DNA of 64,000 nt from Alphaproteobacteria bacterium (GTDB lineage Bacteria > Pseudomonadota > Alphaproteobacteria > Rhodobacterales > Rhodobacteraceae): NCBI GenBank assembly GCA_030429105.1, contig JAUIDE010000004.1, positions 1 to 64,000 of the forward strand, given 5' to 3'. Every line of letters begins with the position of its first letter. Position 1 is the first letter of the stretch. Under the pieces are notes generated by a model. It saw nothing but the letters and a program-made list of their open reading frames with translations, did no database searches and was not told the DNA's origin. Both the position numbers and the translations under genes were made by a program. Positions 8,833 to 17,575 of this stretch are shown here, in pieces.

Positions 8833-9680
8833 CGAGCGAGCGTAAAGCCGAGGTGCAGATAGGCCGCGGAGAAAATCAGGGCGGAGGAGAGGCACGTCCC
8901 CCAAAGTCCGATCAACCAGATCGAGATGAAGGGGCCTCCGAGGGCCGCGGTCGAGAACGCCGCCTCGATCTGCGGAATCTGCGCGCCTCCGATCAGCCGG
9001 GCGAAGACCGGAGCATAGAGAAGACAGAAGAAGGCGACGAAAAGCGAGAGCGCGCGCAGCCAGAGCCGGCCCGAAACCGGGGCCAGCCGGGCGGCGGAGA
9101 GCGGGTCGGATACCGGTCTCAGACCCCGCGCGCCCCGGTCGGAAAGCTGCGCCACGCCGTTCGGCGCCCGCCCGTCCTTCCAAATCAACGCATGGTCGCG
9201 CAGGCTCGCCCTGTCGGATATCGCGCCGATCAGCGTCAGGAAACCGAACACTGATCCCGCGAAGAGCGCGGCCGTCGCCGCCAGAGTGGCGGACCGGGCG
9301 TCCGCCTCGGAAATCGGCGGAAGCCCGGGCTCTGACACCGCGAACATAGCCACCGGACTGGCCGGGAAGAGCCACCAGGACTGGAGCAGCGCGACAAGCG
9401 TAAGGAGCGGCTCGCCGGGCTCCGCCCAGGCCCCCATGATCACGGCGAGGAACACGGCGGCCGCCGACAGCGTGAGCCCCAATGCCACCGGGAAAATTCG
9501 GAGCGGCAAAGACGAAGGGAGATCGCGACGCCTGTGCCCCCGCCAGGCCGCGAAGCCGAGCCACAAGGCCAACGTCGTCGCCGCGCCATGCGCCAGAGTG
9601 AGGGGGCCGGGCGCGAGCGCGACGGGGAGAAAAAAGGCGGAGGCCGTGAACATGCCCGCCGCATAGGCCCCGCGCCGCAT
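8829..9680 (-). CDS. Hypothetical multi-pass membrane protein
   Basis: A 283-residue protein that I do not recognise. It has about seven hydrophobic segments: around residues 9-28, 31-46, 61-85, 92-115, 130-155, 213-230 and 248-275. A polar loop lies at about 158-205 (SDRASLRDHALIWKDG onwards) and would form the main soluble part. Its stop overlaps the start of the secreted endonuclease/phosphatase-fold gene, which suggests a joint role at the envelope. No family motif was found to assign a transport or enzymatic function. Confidence 0.7.
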   Translation of the reverse strand: MRRGAYAAGMFTASAFFLPVALAPGPLTLAHGAATTLALWLGFAAWRGHRRRDLPSSLPLRIFPVALGLTLSAAAVFLAVIMGAWAEPGEPLLTLVALLQSWWLFPASPVAMFAVSEPGLPPISEADARSATLAATAALFAGSVFGFLTLIGAISDRASLRDHALIWKDGRAPNGVAQLSDRGARGLRPVSDPLSAARLAPVSGRLWLRALSLFVAFFCLLYAPVFARLIGGAQIPQIEAAFSTAALGGPFISIWLIGLWGTCLSSALIFSAAYLHLGFTLAR

Positions 9681-9772
9681 CGCTTCTCCCCCGCCTCCCC
9701 GGTGGTTGGAGGATAGCGGGGCTCAGCTCGCTTTGCGAGGGGAGACGCCCTCTCTTCGCCGCAATCCGGAGA

Positions 9773-10387
9773 TCAGGCGCCGGCGAGCCACGGCTGGCTC
9801 GCGGCCCGCTTCGCCTCGAAGGCGTCGATATCGGCCGCCTTCTCCATCGTGAGCCCGATATCGTCGAGGCCGTTGAGGAGGCAATGCTTGCGGAAGGCGT
9901 CGACCTCGAAGGCGATCTCGCCGCCGTCCGGCCCGGAGATCACCTGCCGCTCAAGATCGACGGTCAGCACAGCGTTCGCGCCGCGCGCGGCGTCGTCGAG
10001 CAGCTTGTCGACCTCCTCCTGCGGCAGGGCGATCGGCAGGATGCCGTTCTTGAAGCAGTTGTTGTAGAAGATGTCCGCGAAGGACGGGGCGATCACGCAG
10101 CGGATGCCGAAATCGAGCAGCGCCCAGGGCGCGTGCTCCCGGCTCGAGCCGCAGCCGAAGTTCTCGCCCGCGACGATGATCTTCGCCTCGCGATAGGCAG
10201 GCTTGTTCAGCACGAAGTCGGGCTTCTCGTTCCCCGCCTCGTCATAGCGCATCTCGTCGAAGAGGTTCTTGCCGAGGCCGGTGCGCTTGATCGTCTTCAG
10301 GAACTGCTTGGGGATGATCATGTCGGTGTCGATGTTGATGAGCGGCATCGGCGCGGCGACGCCGGTGAGCTTGTCGAACTTGTCCAT
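9773..10387 (-). CDS. leuD: 3-isopropylmalate dehydratase small subunit
   Basis: A 204-residue protein, the small swivelling subunit of isopropylmalate isomerase in leucine biosynthesis. It begins [35 protein letters not shown] and carries the family loop [13 protein letters not shown]. Length is normal. The ATG at 10387 is preceded on the coding strand by GGGAGGACGATC, a good ribosome site, and upstream in-frame sequence is not family-like. The large subunit LeuC and LeuB are not in this window; in many Rhodobacterales they lie nearby. Confidence 0.97.
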   Translation of the reverse strand: MDKFDKLTGVAAPMPLINIDTDMIIPKQFLKTIKRTGLGKNLFDEMRYDEAGNEKPDFVLNKPAYREAKIIVAGENFGCGSSREHAPWALLDFGIRCVIAPSFADIFYNNCFKNGILPIALPQEEVDKLLDDAARGANAVLTVDLERQVISGPDGGEIAFEVDAFRKHCLLNGLDDIGLTMEKAADIDAFEAKRAASQPWLAGA

Positions 10388-10492
10388 GATCGTCCTCCCG
10401 TTCAGGTCGTCGCGGTAAAGCATGGGGCGCGGCGGCGCGCAAGAAGCGCGGGCCCTCTGGCGGCGGGGCGGCGGGCGGCGTAAGGCGGCGTC

Positions 10493-11716
10493 ATGGATGC
10501 GGAACTCGATATCCTCCGCCTTGGATCGGCGGGAGACGGGGAGGCGGAGGGGGGCGTCTTCGTTCCCTTCGCCCTGCCGGGGGAGCGGGTGCGCGGGGTC
10601 GTCGAAGGCGGGCGGATGGCGGCGCCCGATATCCTCCGCGCTTCGCCGGATCGCGCCGCGCCGCCCTGCCGCCATTTCGGCGTCTGCGGCGGCTGCGCGC
10701 TCCAGCACGCCTCCGGGGTCTTCCTCGCCGGGTGGAAGCGGGACCGGATCGCGGAGGCGCTCGCCCGCCGGGGGATCGAGGGCGTGGAGATACGGGAGAC
10801 GCGAACCTCTCCGCCCCGTTCTCGACGCCGGGCCGTCTTCGCCGCGCGGCGGACGAAGACCGGGGCGATCGCCGGGTTTCACGGGCGGCGGAGCGGGGAG
10901 ATTGCGGCTCTGGAGGAGTGCCATCTGGTCGCCCCGCCGCTCCTCGCTGCGCTGGAGGCGGCGCGAGGCCTCGCGCGGATCGGCGGGTCGCGGAAGGGGG
11001 AGCTCAGGGTGACGGCGACGCTCTCCGAAGGCGGGCTCGACCTCGCCGCGGAGGGCGGCAAGCCGCTCGATCCGGCGTTCTGGGGCGATCTTGTCGCGCT
11101 GGCGGAGGAGGCGGACCTCGCGCGCCTCGCCTGGGGCGGGGAGATCGTCGCCTCGCGGCGGCCAGCCTTCCACCGCTTCGGCGCGGCGCTTGTGGAGCCG
11201 CCGCCGGGCGGCTTCCTGCAAGCCACGAGGGAGGGGGAGGCGGCGCTGCTGGAGGCGGCGCGGGAGGCGCTCGGCCCGGCAAAGCGGATCGCGGACCTGT
11301 TCGCGGGCTCCGGCGCCTTCGCCCTGCCGCTCGCCGAACAGGCGGAGGTGCTGGCGGTGGAGGGGGAGGCGGCGATGGTCGCCGCGCTCGACGCCGGGTG
11401 GCGCGCCGCGCCGGGATTGAAGCGGGTCGTCGCCTGGGTGCGGGACCTTTTCCGCCGGCCCCTGCTCTCGCCCGAGCTGGCGGGGCTTGAGGGCGCAGTG
11501 ATCGACCCGCCGCGGGCGGGGGCGGCGGCGCAATGCGAAGAGTTGGCGAAGGCGGGGCCGGAGCGGCTCGCCATGCTCTCCTGCGAGCCCGCGACTTTCG
11601 CGCGGGACGCGCGGACGCTGATCGACGGCGGCTATGCGATGGACTGGGTGGTTCCGGTCGACCAGTTCCTCTGGTCCGGCCATGTGGAGCTGGCGGCGGC
11701 TTTCAGGCGGCGCTGA
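10493..11716 (+). CDS. Class I SAM-dependent RNA m5U methyltransferase (TrmA/RlmC/RlmD type)
   Basis: A 407-residue protein of the RNA uracil-5-methyltransferase family. An iron-sulfur signature is visible in [10 protein letters not shown] (C59, C65, C68), with a fourth cysteine near 141 in [10 protein letters not shown]. The Rossmann-like part contains [24 protein letters not shown] and the catalytic loop [12 protein letters not shown], the SCxPxTFARD pattern with its nucleophilic cysteine. The N-terminal TRAM-like part is short. Whether it modifies 23S rRNA or tRNA cannot be told from sequence inspection. It is divergent from leuD across 105 bases. Confidence 0.93.
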   Translation: MDAELDILRLGSAGDGEAEGGVFVPFALPGERVRGVVEGGRMAAPDILRASPDRAAPPCRHFGVCGGCALQHASGVFLAGWKRDRIAEALARRGIEGVEIRETRTSPPRSRRRAVFAARRTKTGAIAGFHGRRSGEIAALEECHLVAPPLLAALEAARGLARIGGSRKGELRVTATLSEGGLDLAAEGGKPLDPAFWGDLVALAEEADLARLAWGGEIVASRRPAFHRFGAALVEPPPGGFLQATREGEAALLEAAREALGPAKRIADLFAGSGAFALPLAEQAEVLAVEGEAAMVAALDAGWRAAPGLKRVVAWVRDLFRRPLLSPELAGLEGAVIDPPRAGAAAQCEELAKAGPERLAMLSCEPATFARDARTLIDGGYAMDWVVPVDQFLWSGHVELAAAFRRR

Positions 11717-11766
11717 GGGGAGCCACCCGTTCTCCGCGGGCAGGCCAGAATCGCCCGATCTGGGAG

Positions 11767-11800
11767 GATAACCACGGTTATCGAAGCTAATTCATTGAAT
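11767..11800. promoter_or_regulatory. Palindromes in an AT-rich convergent gap
   Basis: The gap at 11717-11859 lies between two converging genes. It contains GATAACC-AC-GGTTATC at 11767-11782, a 16-base interrupted palindrome with perfect 7-base arms. ATTCA-T-TGAAT follows at 11790-11800, and a run of six T residues lies at 11809-11814. The base composition is far lower in GC than the surroundings. It could be a weak transcription end for either gene or an orphan protein-binding site; the 2-base spacer argues against a simple RNA hairpin. Confidence 0.35.
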
Positions 11801-11859
11801 CTATGATATTTTTTGAGGCGGCTTCCGCAATCGCCCTGCGCCTTCGACGATGTGGGGCC

Positions 11860-12792
11860 TCACGGCAGCACAAGCTCCACCCGACGGTTCAGCGCCCGGC
11901 CCTCTTCGCTCATGTTCGAGGCGCGCGGGGCGAGGAAGCCGACGCCATAAGGGATGAGCCGACCCGAGCCGACGCCTTCCGCCGCTTCGAGCCGCGCCGC
12001 CACCGCCTCAGCGCGCTTGAGCGACAGCGCGATGTTCGGCGTAAGCGCGCCCTCGTTGTCGGTATGGCCGACGACGAGAAAGGACAGGTCCGGATTCGCG
12101 CGCAGCACCTTCGCCACCTCGTCCAGCACCGGGCCGGATTCCGCCGTCAGCTGCGCCGAGCCCGCCTCGAAGGCGATGCCGTCCAGCGGCGCAGCGCCGT
12201 CTTCCGTAAGCCGGCGGGCGATCTCGTAGAGCCGCGCCTCGCCCGGTTTCGCGCGCGGCGCCGGCGCAGCTCCGGCCGGCGTCATCCGCTCCGGCGCCGC
12301 CTCCCCGGCCACGGCGACGATCTGGACATAAAGCCGACCGCCCTGCCGCGAGGCGGTGACGGAGGCGGCGCGCCCCTCCGCCTCCACCGCGAGGTAGCGG
12401 AAATCCGCGAGGTCGAACCGCATCGCCGGGGGCTCGACCAGATAGGTCCCGAAGCGGAAGTCGAACCCGCCGCATTCGTCCCCGGCGCATTCGAAGAGAA
12501 TGTCGTAGCCCAGTTCCTCGAAGCGCCGCCCGTAATTGCGGATCGCCTCCAGGGTCGAGGTCTCACCCTCCAGCCGGTAGACGAATTCCCGCACCGCCCC
12601 CTCGACGACGCGGACCGGCTTCTCCTCCCGCGTGAAACGGCCCGTGGGCAGTGCGTATTCGTCGAAACTCCGTGTCAGGAAATGGCTGAGCTCCGCCCCT
12701 TCCAGCGCGCCGAATTCCGGCGCCGCCTCCTCCTGCGCCGCCGCGGCGCCGGCCAGGAGCGCAAGCGCAAGCGCCAGCGCGGCCCGGATCAC
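11860..12792 (-). CDS. OmpA family protein with DUF4892-like N-terminal domain
   Basis: A 310-residue exported protein: signal peptide about residues 1-19 (ending AAAAQ), a domain of roughly residues 28-165 that resembles DUF4892 (YGRRFEELGYDILFECAG, two nearby cysteines, then GTYLVEPP), and a C-terminal OmpA/MotB-type peptidoglycan-binding domain from about residue 200. The OmpA signature is visible in VVGHTDNEG and the SLKRAEAVAARL helix, ending NRRVELVLP. No beta-barrel precedes it, so it is likely periplasmic and wall-associated. The start overlaps the stop of the AhpD-like gene upstream. Confidence 0.85.
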   Translation of the reverse strand: MIRAALALALALLAGAAAAQEEAAPEFGALEGAELSHFLTRSFDEYALPTGRFTREEKPVRVVEGAVREFVYRLEGETSTLEAIRNYGRRFEELGYDILFECAGDECGGFDFRFGTYLVEPPAMRFDLADFRYLAVEAEGRAASVTASRQGGRLYVQIVAVAGEAAPERMTPAGAAPAPRAKPGEARLYEIARRLTEDGAAPLDGIAFEAGSAQLTAESGPVLDEVAKVLRANPDLSFLVVGHTDNEGALTPNIALSLKRAEAVAARLEAAEGVGSGRLIPYGVGFLAPRASNMSEEGRALNRRVELVLP

Positions 12793-13358
12793 CGCGCCTG
12801 CCCGTGATACTCCGCGTTCGGCCGCATGGCGATGGCGGAGGCGACGCGGTTCGTCATGTTGAAGAAGGCCGCCACCTCCGCGATGTCGAAGATCGCCCGG
12901 TCGGAAAAGCCGGCGGCGCGCAGCGCCTCCCGGTCCGCCTCTCCGATCGTCGCGCTGGCCTTCGTGACCTGAACCGCGAAGTCCAGCATCGCGCGCTGGC
13001 GGAGCGGCAGGTCCGCCATCCGGTAATTCGCGGCGATGGTCTCGGCGAGGGCCGGGTCGCCCGTCAATTGCCGGAGCGCGGCGCCATGCGCGACGAGGCA
13101 GTAGAAGCAGTGATTCTCCGACGAGACGGCGACGGCGATCATTTCCCGCTCCGCCTTCGTCAGCTCCGACTCGGCCAGCATCAGCTCGTTATACATGCGC
13201 GAGAAGGCGCGCAGCCGCTCCGGCGCGAAGGCGTAGGCGGCCAGGACATTGGGGATCATCCCCAGCTTTTCCTCGCAGACCCGGTAGTACTTCTCGATAT
13301 CCTCCGGCAGCGGCTCGACCGCCGGAAGGTTCAGCGCCGTCAGCCGCTCTCCGCCCAT
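12789..13358 (-). CDS. Peroxidase-related AhpD/carboxymuconolactone decarboxylase family protein
   Basis: A 189-residue helical protein of the AhpD-like superfamily, peroxidase-related subgroup. The redox site is intact: C84-F-Y-C87 followed by H91 in ENHCFYCLVAHGAALR. The preceding ELTKAEREMIAVAVS segment is also typical. Such proteins are thought to have alkylhydroperoxidase activity, though the physiological substrate is rarely known. It lies on the minus strand after a GNAT gene (18-base gap) and overlaps the OmpA-like gene by four bases, so it probably belongs to the dapA-smpB-GNAT transcription unit. Confidence 0.88.
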   Translation of the reverse strand: MGGERLTALNLPAVEPLPEDIEKYYRVCEEKLGMIPNVLAAYAFAPERLRAFSRMYNELMLAESELTKAEREMIAVAVSSENHCFYCLVAHGAALRQLTGDPALAETIAANYRMADLPLRQRAMLDFAVQVTKASATIGEADREALRAAGFSDRAIFDIAEVAAFFNMTNRVASAIAMRPNAEYHGQAR

Positions 13359-13376
13359 ATCGCCTCCTCGCCGGGT

Positions 13377-14081
13377 TCAGCCCGGCTTGACCCGGTAATG
13401 ATAGCGCGCCCGCTCCGCCATGCCGAGAGAGAGATAGAGCGGGATCGCGCGTTCGTTCCTCGCCTCGACAGCGAGGGCGAGCGTTTCCGCCCCGCTCTCG
13501 ACCGCGAAGCGCGCCGCGGCGGCGAGGAGCATCCGCGCGGCGCCCTTGCGGCGATGTTCGGGCGAAGTCTCGACCGCGTGGATCATCGCGACGCCGCCCG
13601 AGGCGGCGACGAAGGCGACGGCGGCGGGCCGGTCCCCCAGCCTTGCGAGCATGAAGGCTTTCGGCGGCGCGGCGCGGTCCATCACCGCGAGGCGGGCGGG
13701 GCCGATGCCGCCCGCGGCCCAAATCTCTTCCATCAGCGCGACGCGCCCGGCGCCGCGGACGACGCGAGCGGTTTCCGGCCGGTCGTCCAGCATGGAGGCG
13801 GCGGGGGCGGAAAAGAGGACGGAAGGCGCCTCCAGTGCGTAGCCGCGGGCTTCGAGCGCCGCGTCGAGCGCCGTCTCCTCCCCGGAGAGTCGGAAGACGG
13901 GCGGCTGCGCCCAGTCCGCCAGTCCCGCCTCGGCCTCGGCGATGTCCGCATCCGGGCGGAACGCGGTGGCGGAGGAGACGCGGCGGCCGCCGCCGGCGCC
14001 CCGGCGCAGCAGCCAGCCCGCGCGCTCCCGCGTCTCGGCCGCGGGCCAGGTCGCGTCGAGCGCGGCGAAGAGGTCTTTCAT
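13377..14081 (-). CDS. GNAT family N-acetyltransferase
   Basis: A 234-residue protein whose C-terminal half (about residues 115-232) is a GNAT domain. The acetyl-CoA-binding segment is [22 protein letters not shown], followed by [21 protein letters not shown], the usual motif B. The N-terminal half, from [16 protein letters not shown], looks like a degenerate second GNAT-like fold as in several two-domain family members. Its start overlaps the smpB stop (ATGA). Substrate not predictable. Confidence 0.83.
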   Translation of the reverse strand: MKDLFAALDATWPAAETRERAGWLLRRGAGGGRRVSSATAFRPDADIAEAEAGLADWAQPPVFRLSGEETALDAALEARGYALEAPSVLFSAPAASMLDDRPETARVVRGAGRVALMEEIWAAGGIGPARLAVMDRAAPPKAFMLARLGDRPAAVAFVAASGGVAMIHAVETSPEHRRKGAARMLLAAAARFAVESGAETLALAVEARNERAIPLYLSLGMAERARYHYRVKPG

Positions 14082-14551
14082 CCCCGGTCCCGCAAGAGGC
14101 GCGCCTTGTCCCGCGCCCAGTCCCGCGCCTTTTCCGTCTCGCGCTTGTCGGCCATCTTCTTGCCGCGGGCGATCCCGATGGAGAGCTTCGCGACGCCCTT
14201 CTCGTTGAAATAGAGCTTCAGCGGCACCAGCGTCGCCCCTTCGCGCCCGATCCCCTGCCAGAGCTTCGCGATCTCCGCCTTCTTTGCGAGGAGCTTGCGG
14301 CGGCGGCGTTCGTCATGGCCGAAGGTCTTGGCCTTGTCATAGGCGGGGATGTAGCCGTTGATGAGCCAGAGTTCCCCGCCCTCGACATTGGCGTAGCTCT
14401 CCGCGATCTGCGCGCGCCCTTCGCGCAGCGCCTTCACCTCCGAGCCTTCGAGCATGATTCCGACCTCGAGCTCCTCCTCGATGAAGTAGTTGTGCCGCGC
14501 CTTGCGGTTCTCCGCGGCGATCTTCTGCTTCGGCTCCTTCTTCGGGGCCAT
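14078..14551 (-). CDS. smpB: SsrA-binding protein SmpB
   Basis: A 157-residue basic protein, partner of tmRNA in trans-translation rescue of stalled ribosomes. Family features are the N-terminal [21 protein letters not shown], the [10 protein letters not shown] turn, [22 protein letters not shown], and the basic C-terminal tail [23 protein letters not shown] that enters the mRNA channel. The start at 14551 shares one base with the dapA stop (TGATG), fixing the reading. The dapA-smpB order is common in Rhodobacterales. The ssrA RNA gene itself was not seen in this window. Confidence 0.97.
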   Translation of the reverse strand: MAPKKEPKQKIAAENRKARHNYFIEEELEVGIMLEGSEVKALREGRAQIAESYANVEGGELWLINGYIPAYDKAKTFGHDERRRRKLLAKKAEIAKLWQGIGREGATLVPLKLYFNEKGVAKLSIGIARGKKMADKRETEKARDWARDKARLLRDRG

Positions 14552-15429
14552 CAGCCGTTCAGTACGCCGGCGGAGACCATCGCCGCGCGGATCGCCGCCT
14601 TCGTCTCGGGCAGGGCCGGGGTGAGCGGGGAGCGGACCTCGTCGGAGCACTTGCCGAGGAGGGAGAGGCCGGTCTTGGCGCCGACGACGCCGGGCTCGAC
14701 AAAGAGCGCGCGGTGGAGCGGCATCAGCCGGTCATGCAGGTCGCGCGCGACGCCCCAGTCCCCTGCGGAGAGGGCGTTCTGGAATTCGGCGCAGAGACGC
14801 GGCGCGACATTGGCGGTGACGGAGATCGCGCCCACGCCGCCATGCGCGCGGTGGCCGAGCGCCTGCGCGTCCTCCCCCGTCAGCTGGATGAAGTTCTTCC
14901 CGCAGGCGGCGCGCTGGTCGGAGACGCGGGAGACGTCTCCGGTCGAGTCCTTCACGCCGGCGATGTTGGGGAGCTCGGCGAGGCGCGCCATCGTCTCCAC
15001 CGACATGTCGACCACGGACCGACCGGGGATGTTGTAGATGATGATCGGGATGTCCGCCGCGTCGTTCAGCGCCTTGTAATGGGCGTAGAGGCCGCGCTGG
15101 GTCGGCTTGTTGTAATAGGGCGTGACGACGAGCGCTCCGTCCGCCCCCACCTTCTTCGCGAATTCGACGAAGCGGATCGCCTCCGCCGTGTTGTTGGAGC
15201 CCGCGCCGGCGATGACGGGCACGCGCCCCTTCGCCGCCCGGACGACGAGGGCGATGACGAGCTCGTGCTCCTCATGGCTCAGGGTCGGGCTCTCCCCGGT
15301 CGTGCCGACGGGGACGAGGCCGTGGCTCCCCTCCGCGATCTGCCATTCGACGAGATCGGCCAGGGCTTTCTCGTCCACCGCTCCGTCCCGGAAGGGGGTG
15401 ACGAGCGCAGGGAGCGAGCCGTGGAACAT
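14551..15429 (-). CDS. dapA: 4-hydroxy-tetrahydrodipicolinate synthase
   Basis: A 292-residue TIM-barrel lyase that condenses pyruvate with aspartate semialdehyde in the lysine/diaminopimelate pathway. Diagnostic residues are in place: GTTGESPTL (42-50), Y132 in IYNIPGRS, and the Schiff-base lysine K160 in [13 protein letters not shown]. The [11 protein letters not shown] segment (101-111) is standard. Length is normal. It heads the minus-strand run dapA-smpB-GNAT-AhpD-OmpA. No attenuator was recognised in the 92 bases upstream. Confidence 0.97.
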   Translation of the reverse strand: MFHGSLPALVTPFRDGAVDEKALADLVEWQIAEGSHGLVPVGTTGESPTLSHEEHELVIALVVRAAKGRVPVIAGAGSNNTAEAIRFVEFAKKVGADGALVVTPYYNKPTQRGLYAHYKALNDAADIPIIIYNIPGRSVVDMSVETMARLAELPNIAGVKDSTGDVSRVSDQRAACGKNFIQLTGEDAQALGHRAHGGVGAISVTANVAPRLCAEFQNALSAGDWGVARDLHDRLMPLHRALFVEPGVVGAKTGLSLLGKCSDEVRSPLTPALPETKAAIRAAMVSAGVLNG

Positions 15430-15521
15430 GGGAGAGACCTCTTTCGCCGCGCGGCGACCGCCGCCGCGCGGGCGCGGAACCTACTCCGGGCGGGGAGCGG
15501 GGGCAAGGCGCGCCCCGCGCG

Positions 15522-16688
15522 TCAGGCCGGCGGGAGTTTCCGGCCTTCCGGCGCCTCGCGGATGCGGCGGACGGCGCCGGCGCGGCGCTCCAGCCACCAG
15601 CCGTATTGCTTCGGCCAGGCGGACCAGTCCTCCACCCCGAGATCATGCGCGGCGTGGTGAGCCCAGAACGGGTCGAAGAGCGCCTCGCGCCCGATGGCGA
15701 TCAGGTCGGCGCGGCCTTCCTGAAGGACCTCCTCGGCCATCGGCCCGTCGAGGATGAGGCCGACGGCCATGGTCTTCGCGCCCGTCTCCCGCCGGATGCG
15801 GGCGGAATAGGGGGTCTGAAACCCGGCGCCGCGGGCGGCCGGGTTCGCGGTGGCGCCGCCGGCGGAATTGCCCATGGACGAGCAGTCGATCACGTCGACG
15901 CCGAGCGCCTTCAGCTCCCCGGCGAGGATCACGCTCTCGTCCAGCGTCCAGCCGCCGTCGATCCCGTCCACCGAGGAGATGCGCGTGAAGAGCGGCTTCC
16001 CCTCCGGCCACGCCGCGCGGACGGCGCGCGCCGTCTCCAGAGCGAGGCGCATGCGGCCGGCGAGGTCCCCGCCCCAGCGGTCGTTCCGCTTGTTGGAGAG
16101 GGGGGAGAGGAAGGTCTGGATCAGGTAGCCGTGGGCGGCGTGAAGCTCCGCGAAGGCGAAGCCCGCGGCGTCGGCGCGTTTCGCAGCCGTCGCGAAATCC
16201 CCGATCAGTTGCAGGATGTCCGCCTCCGTCATCTCCTCCGGCGTGAGCCAGCCTTCGTCAAGCGGGACGGGGGAGGCGCCGACGATGCTCCAGGGCATGT
16301 CGCCGCGGGCGTGATCCTCCGGCCCGAGCGGGCCGTTGCCGTACCAGGGGCGCTGCATCGACGCCTTGCGGCCCGCATGGGCGAGCTGGATTCCGGGCGC
16401 CGCGCCCTGCGCCGCGATGAACCGGGTGATCGGCTTCAGCGCCTCGGCATGCGCGTCGGACCAGATGCCGAGATCTCCGTGGGTGATGCGCCCGCGCGCC
16501 TGCACCGCCGCGGCCTCCGTCATGATCGCGCCGGCGCCGCCGCGGGCGAAGGCGGTGAGATGGGAGAAGTGCCAGTCGTTCGCCAGCCCCTCCTCCGCCG
16601 AATACTGGCACATCGGCGCGATGACGATGCGGTTGCGGAGCGTGAGGCCGCGGAGCGAGACCGGGGTGAAGAGGAGGGGCGCGCTCAT
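15522..16688 (-). CDS. NADH:flavin oxidoreductase, old yellow enzyme family (YqjM-like)
   Basis: A 388-residue FMN-dependent TIM-barrel reductase of the YqjM/xenobiotic-reductase branch. It begins MSAPLLFTPVSLRGLTLRNRIVIAPMCQYSA, with the cysteine of APMCQYS that tunes the flavin in this branch. IQLAHAGRKAS, ELHAAHGYLIQTFLSPLSN and NDRWGG are the other family blocks. These enzymes reduce activated C=C bonds of enals, enones or nitro compounds. The start overlaps the stop of the enoyl-CoA hydratase gene (ATGA), so the two are probably expressed together from the promoter facing the LysR gene. Confidence 0.93.
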   Translation of the reverse strand: MSAPLLFTPVSLRGLTLRNRIVIAPMCQYSAEEGLANDWHFSHLTAFARGGAGAIMTEAAAVQARGRITHGDLGIWSDAHAEALKPITRFIAAQGAAPGIQLAHAGRKASMQRPWYGNGPLGPEDHARGDMPWSIVGASPVPLDEGWLTPEEMTEADILQLIGDFATAAKRADAAGFAFAELHAAHGYLIQTFLSPLSNKRNDRWGGDLAGRMRLALETARAVRAAWPEGKPLFTRISSVDGIDGGWTLDESVILAGELKALGVDVIDCSSMGNSAGGATANPAARGAGFQTPYSARIRRETGAKTMAVGLILDGPMAEEVLQEGRADLIAIGREALFDPFWAHHAAHDLGVEDWSAWPKQYGWWLERRAGAVRRIREAPEGRKLPPA

Positions 16689-17476
16689 GCGCCCGCTCCC
16701 GCCGCGATGCGCTTGCCGCGGGCCTGCACCGCGGCGCGGCGCGCCTCCACCGCTTCGGGCGTCACGCCCGCCATGTGCCGGTCGAACATCTCCGTCTCCA
16801 TCCGTAGCGCCTCCTCGAGCGGCCGCCCCTCGCCCGCGGCCATCAGCCCGCGGATGCGGCCCGCCGCCAGCGCGTCCGTCTCCGCGATCTCGGCGGCCAG
16901 CGCCTCGGCGCGGGGGAGAAGGTCGGCGGCGGGAACGACTTCTGTGACGAGGCCCCATTCATAGGCCGTCTTCGCGTCGACGAAGCCTCCGGTGAGGCTC
17001 ATGCGCCGGGCGCGGGCGGGGCCGATGAGGCGAGGGAGGATCTGGGAGAGGCCCCAGGAGGGGGTGATGCCGACGCGGGCATGGGTGTCCGCGAAGCGCG
17101 CCGCTTCCGAGGCGACGATGAAATCGGCCTGGAGCGCGAGTTCGAGACCGCCGGTGATCGCCGGCCCGTTCACGGCGGCGATGATCGGCGCCTTCGAGTC
17201 GCGCATGAGATGGGAGAGCGAGCCCGGCCCGTGCCAGACCCGGCCCATGCCGGCCCCGCTCCCCAGCTCCTTCAGGTCCACCCCGGCGCAGAACGCGCGG
17301 CCCGCGCCGGTGAGCACGATGGCGCGCACCGCATCGTCCGCCGCCAGCGCGGCGAAGGCGTCGCGGAGCGCGGCCTCGAGCGCGAGCGAAAGCGCGTTGA
17401 GCGCCTCCGGACGGTTGAGCGTGACGGTGGCGACGGCGCCGCCGGCGGAGCGGGAGACGAGGGCGAGATCGGACAT
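16685..17476 (-). CDS. Enoyl-CoA hydratase/isomerase family protein
   Basis: A 263-residue crotonase-fold protein. The oxyanion-hole elements are GRAFCAGVDLKEL and NGPAITGGLELALQADFIVAS, and the DTHARVGITPSWGLSQILPRLIG block is typical of hydratases. The usual second catalytic position of enoyl-CoA hydratase is occupied by a serine here (TPSWG), so the exact reaction is uncertain. AAGGAGG just before the ATG at 17476 fixes the start; longer in-frame extension upstream is rejected. It is divergent from a LysR regulator across 99 bases, a classic regulator-target layout. Confidence 0.9.
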   Translation of the reverse strand: MSDLALVSRSAGGAVATVTLNRPEALNALSLALEAALRDAFAALAADDAVRAIVLTGAGRAFCAGVDLKELGSGAGMGRVWHGPGSLSHLMRDSKAPIIAAVNGPAITGGLELALQADFIVASEAARFADTHARVGITPSWGLSQILPRLIGPARARRMSLTGGFVDAKTAYEWGLVTEVVPAADLLPRAEALAAEIAETDALAAGRIRGLMAAGEGRPLEEALRMETEMFDRHMAGVTPEAVEARRAAVQARGKRIAAGAGA

Positions 17477-17523
17477 GAATCCTCCTTGGGCGGCGCGGAG
17501 AATGGCGCGGGCGGGGGCGCCCC

Positions 17524-17544
17524 GCAAGGCCGGGCGGCCCTTGC
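17524..17544. promoter_or_regulatory. Candidate LysR-type operator
   Basis: In the 99-base gap between the enoyl-CoA hydratase gene and the lysR-type gene lies GCAAGG-N9-CCTTGC, a dyad with 6-base arms. Spacing and location fit a LysR-type recognition site controlling both divergent genes. In a GC-rich background the arms are long enough to notice but not conclusive. Confidence 0.4.
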
Positions 17545-17575
17545 GCGCCGCCCGCCGCTCCCGCAGGCTCAGGCC

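Noticed and set aside
8833-9564. Upstream extension of the secreted endonuclease/phosphatase-fold protein
   Set aside because: It would bury the signal peptide inside the protein and overlaps the membrane protein gene on the same strand in another frame.
10388-11683. Extension of the leuD frame by more than 400 codons upstream
   Set aside because: It runs antisense through the methyltransferase gene; LeuD has its own start with a good ribosome site at 10387.
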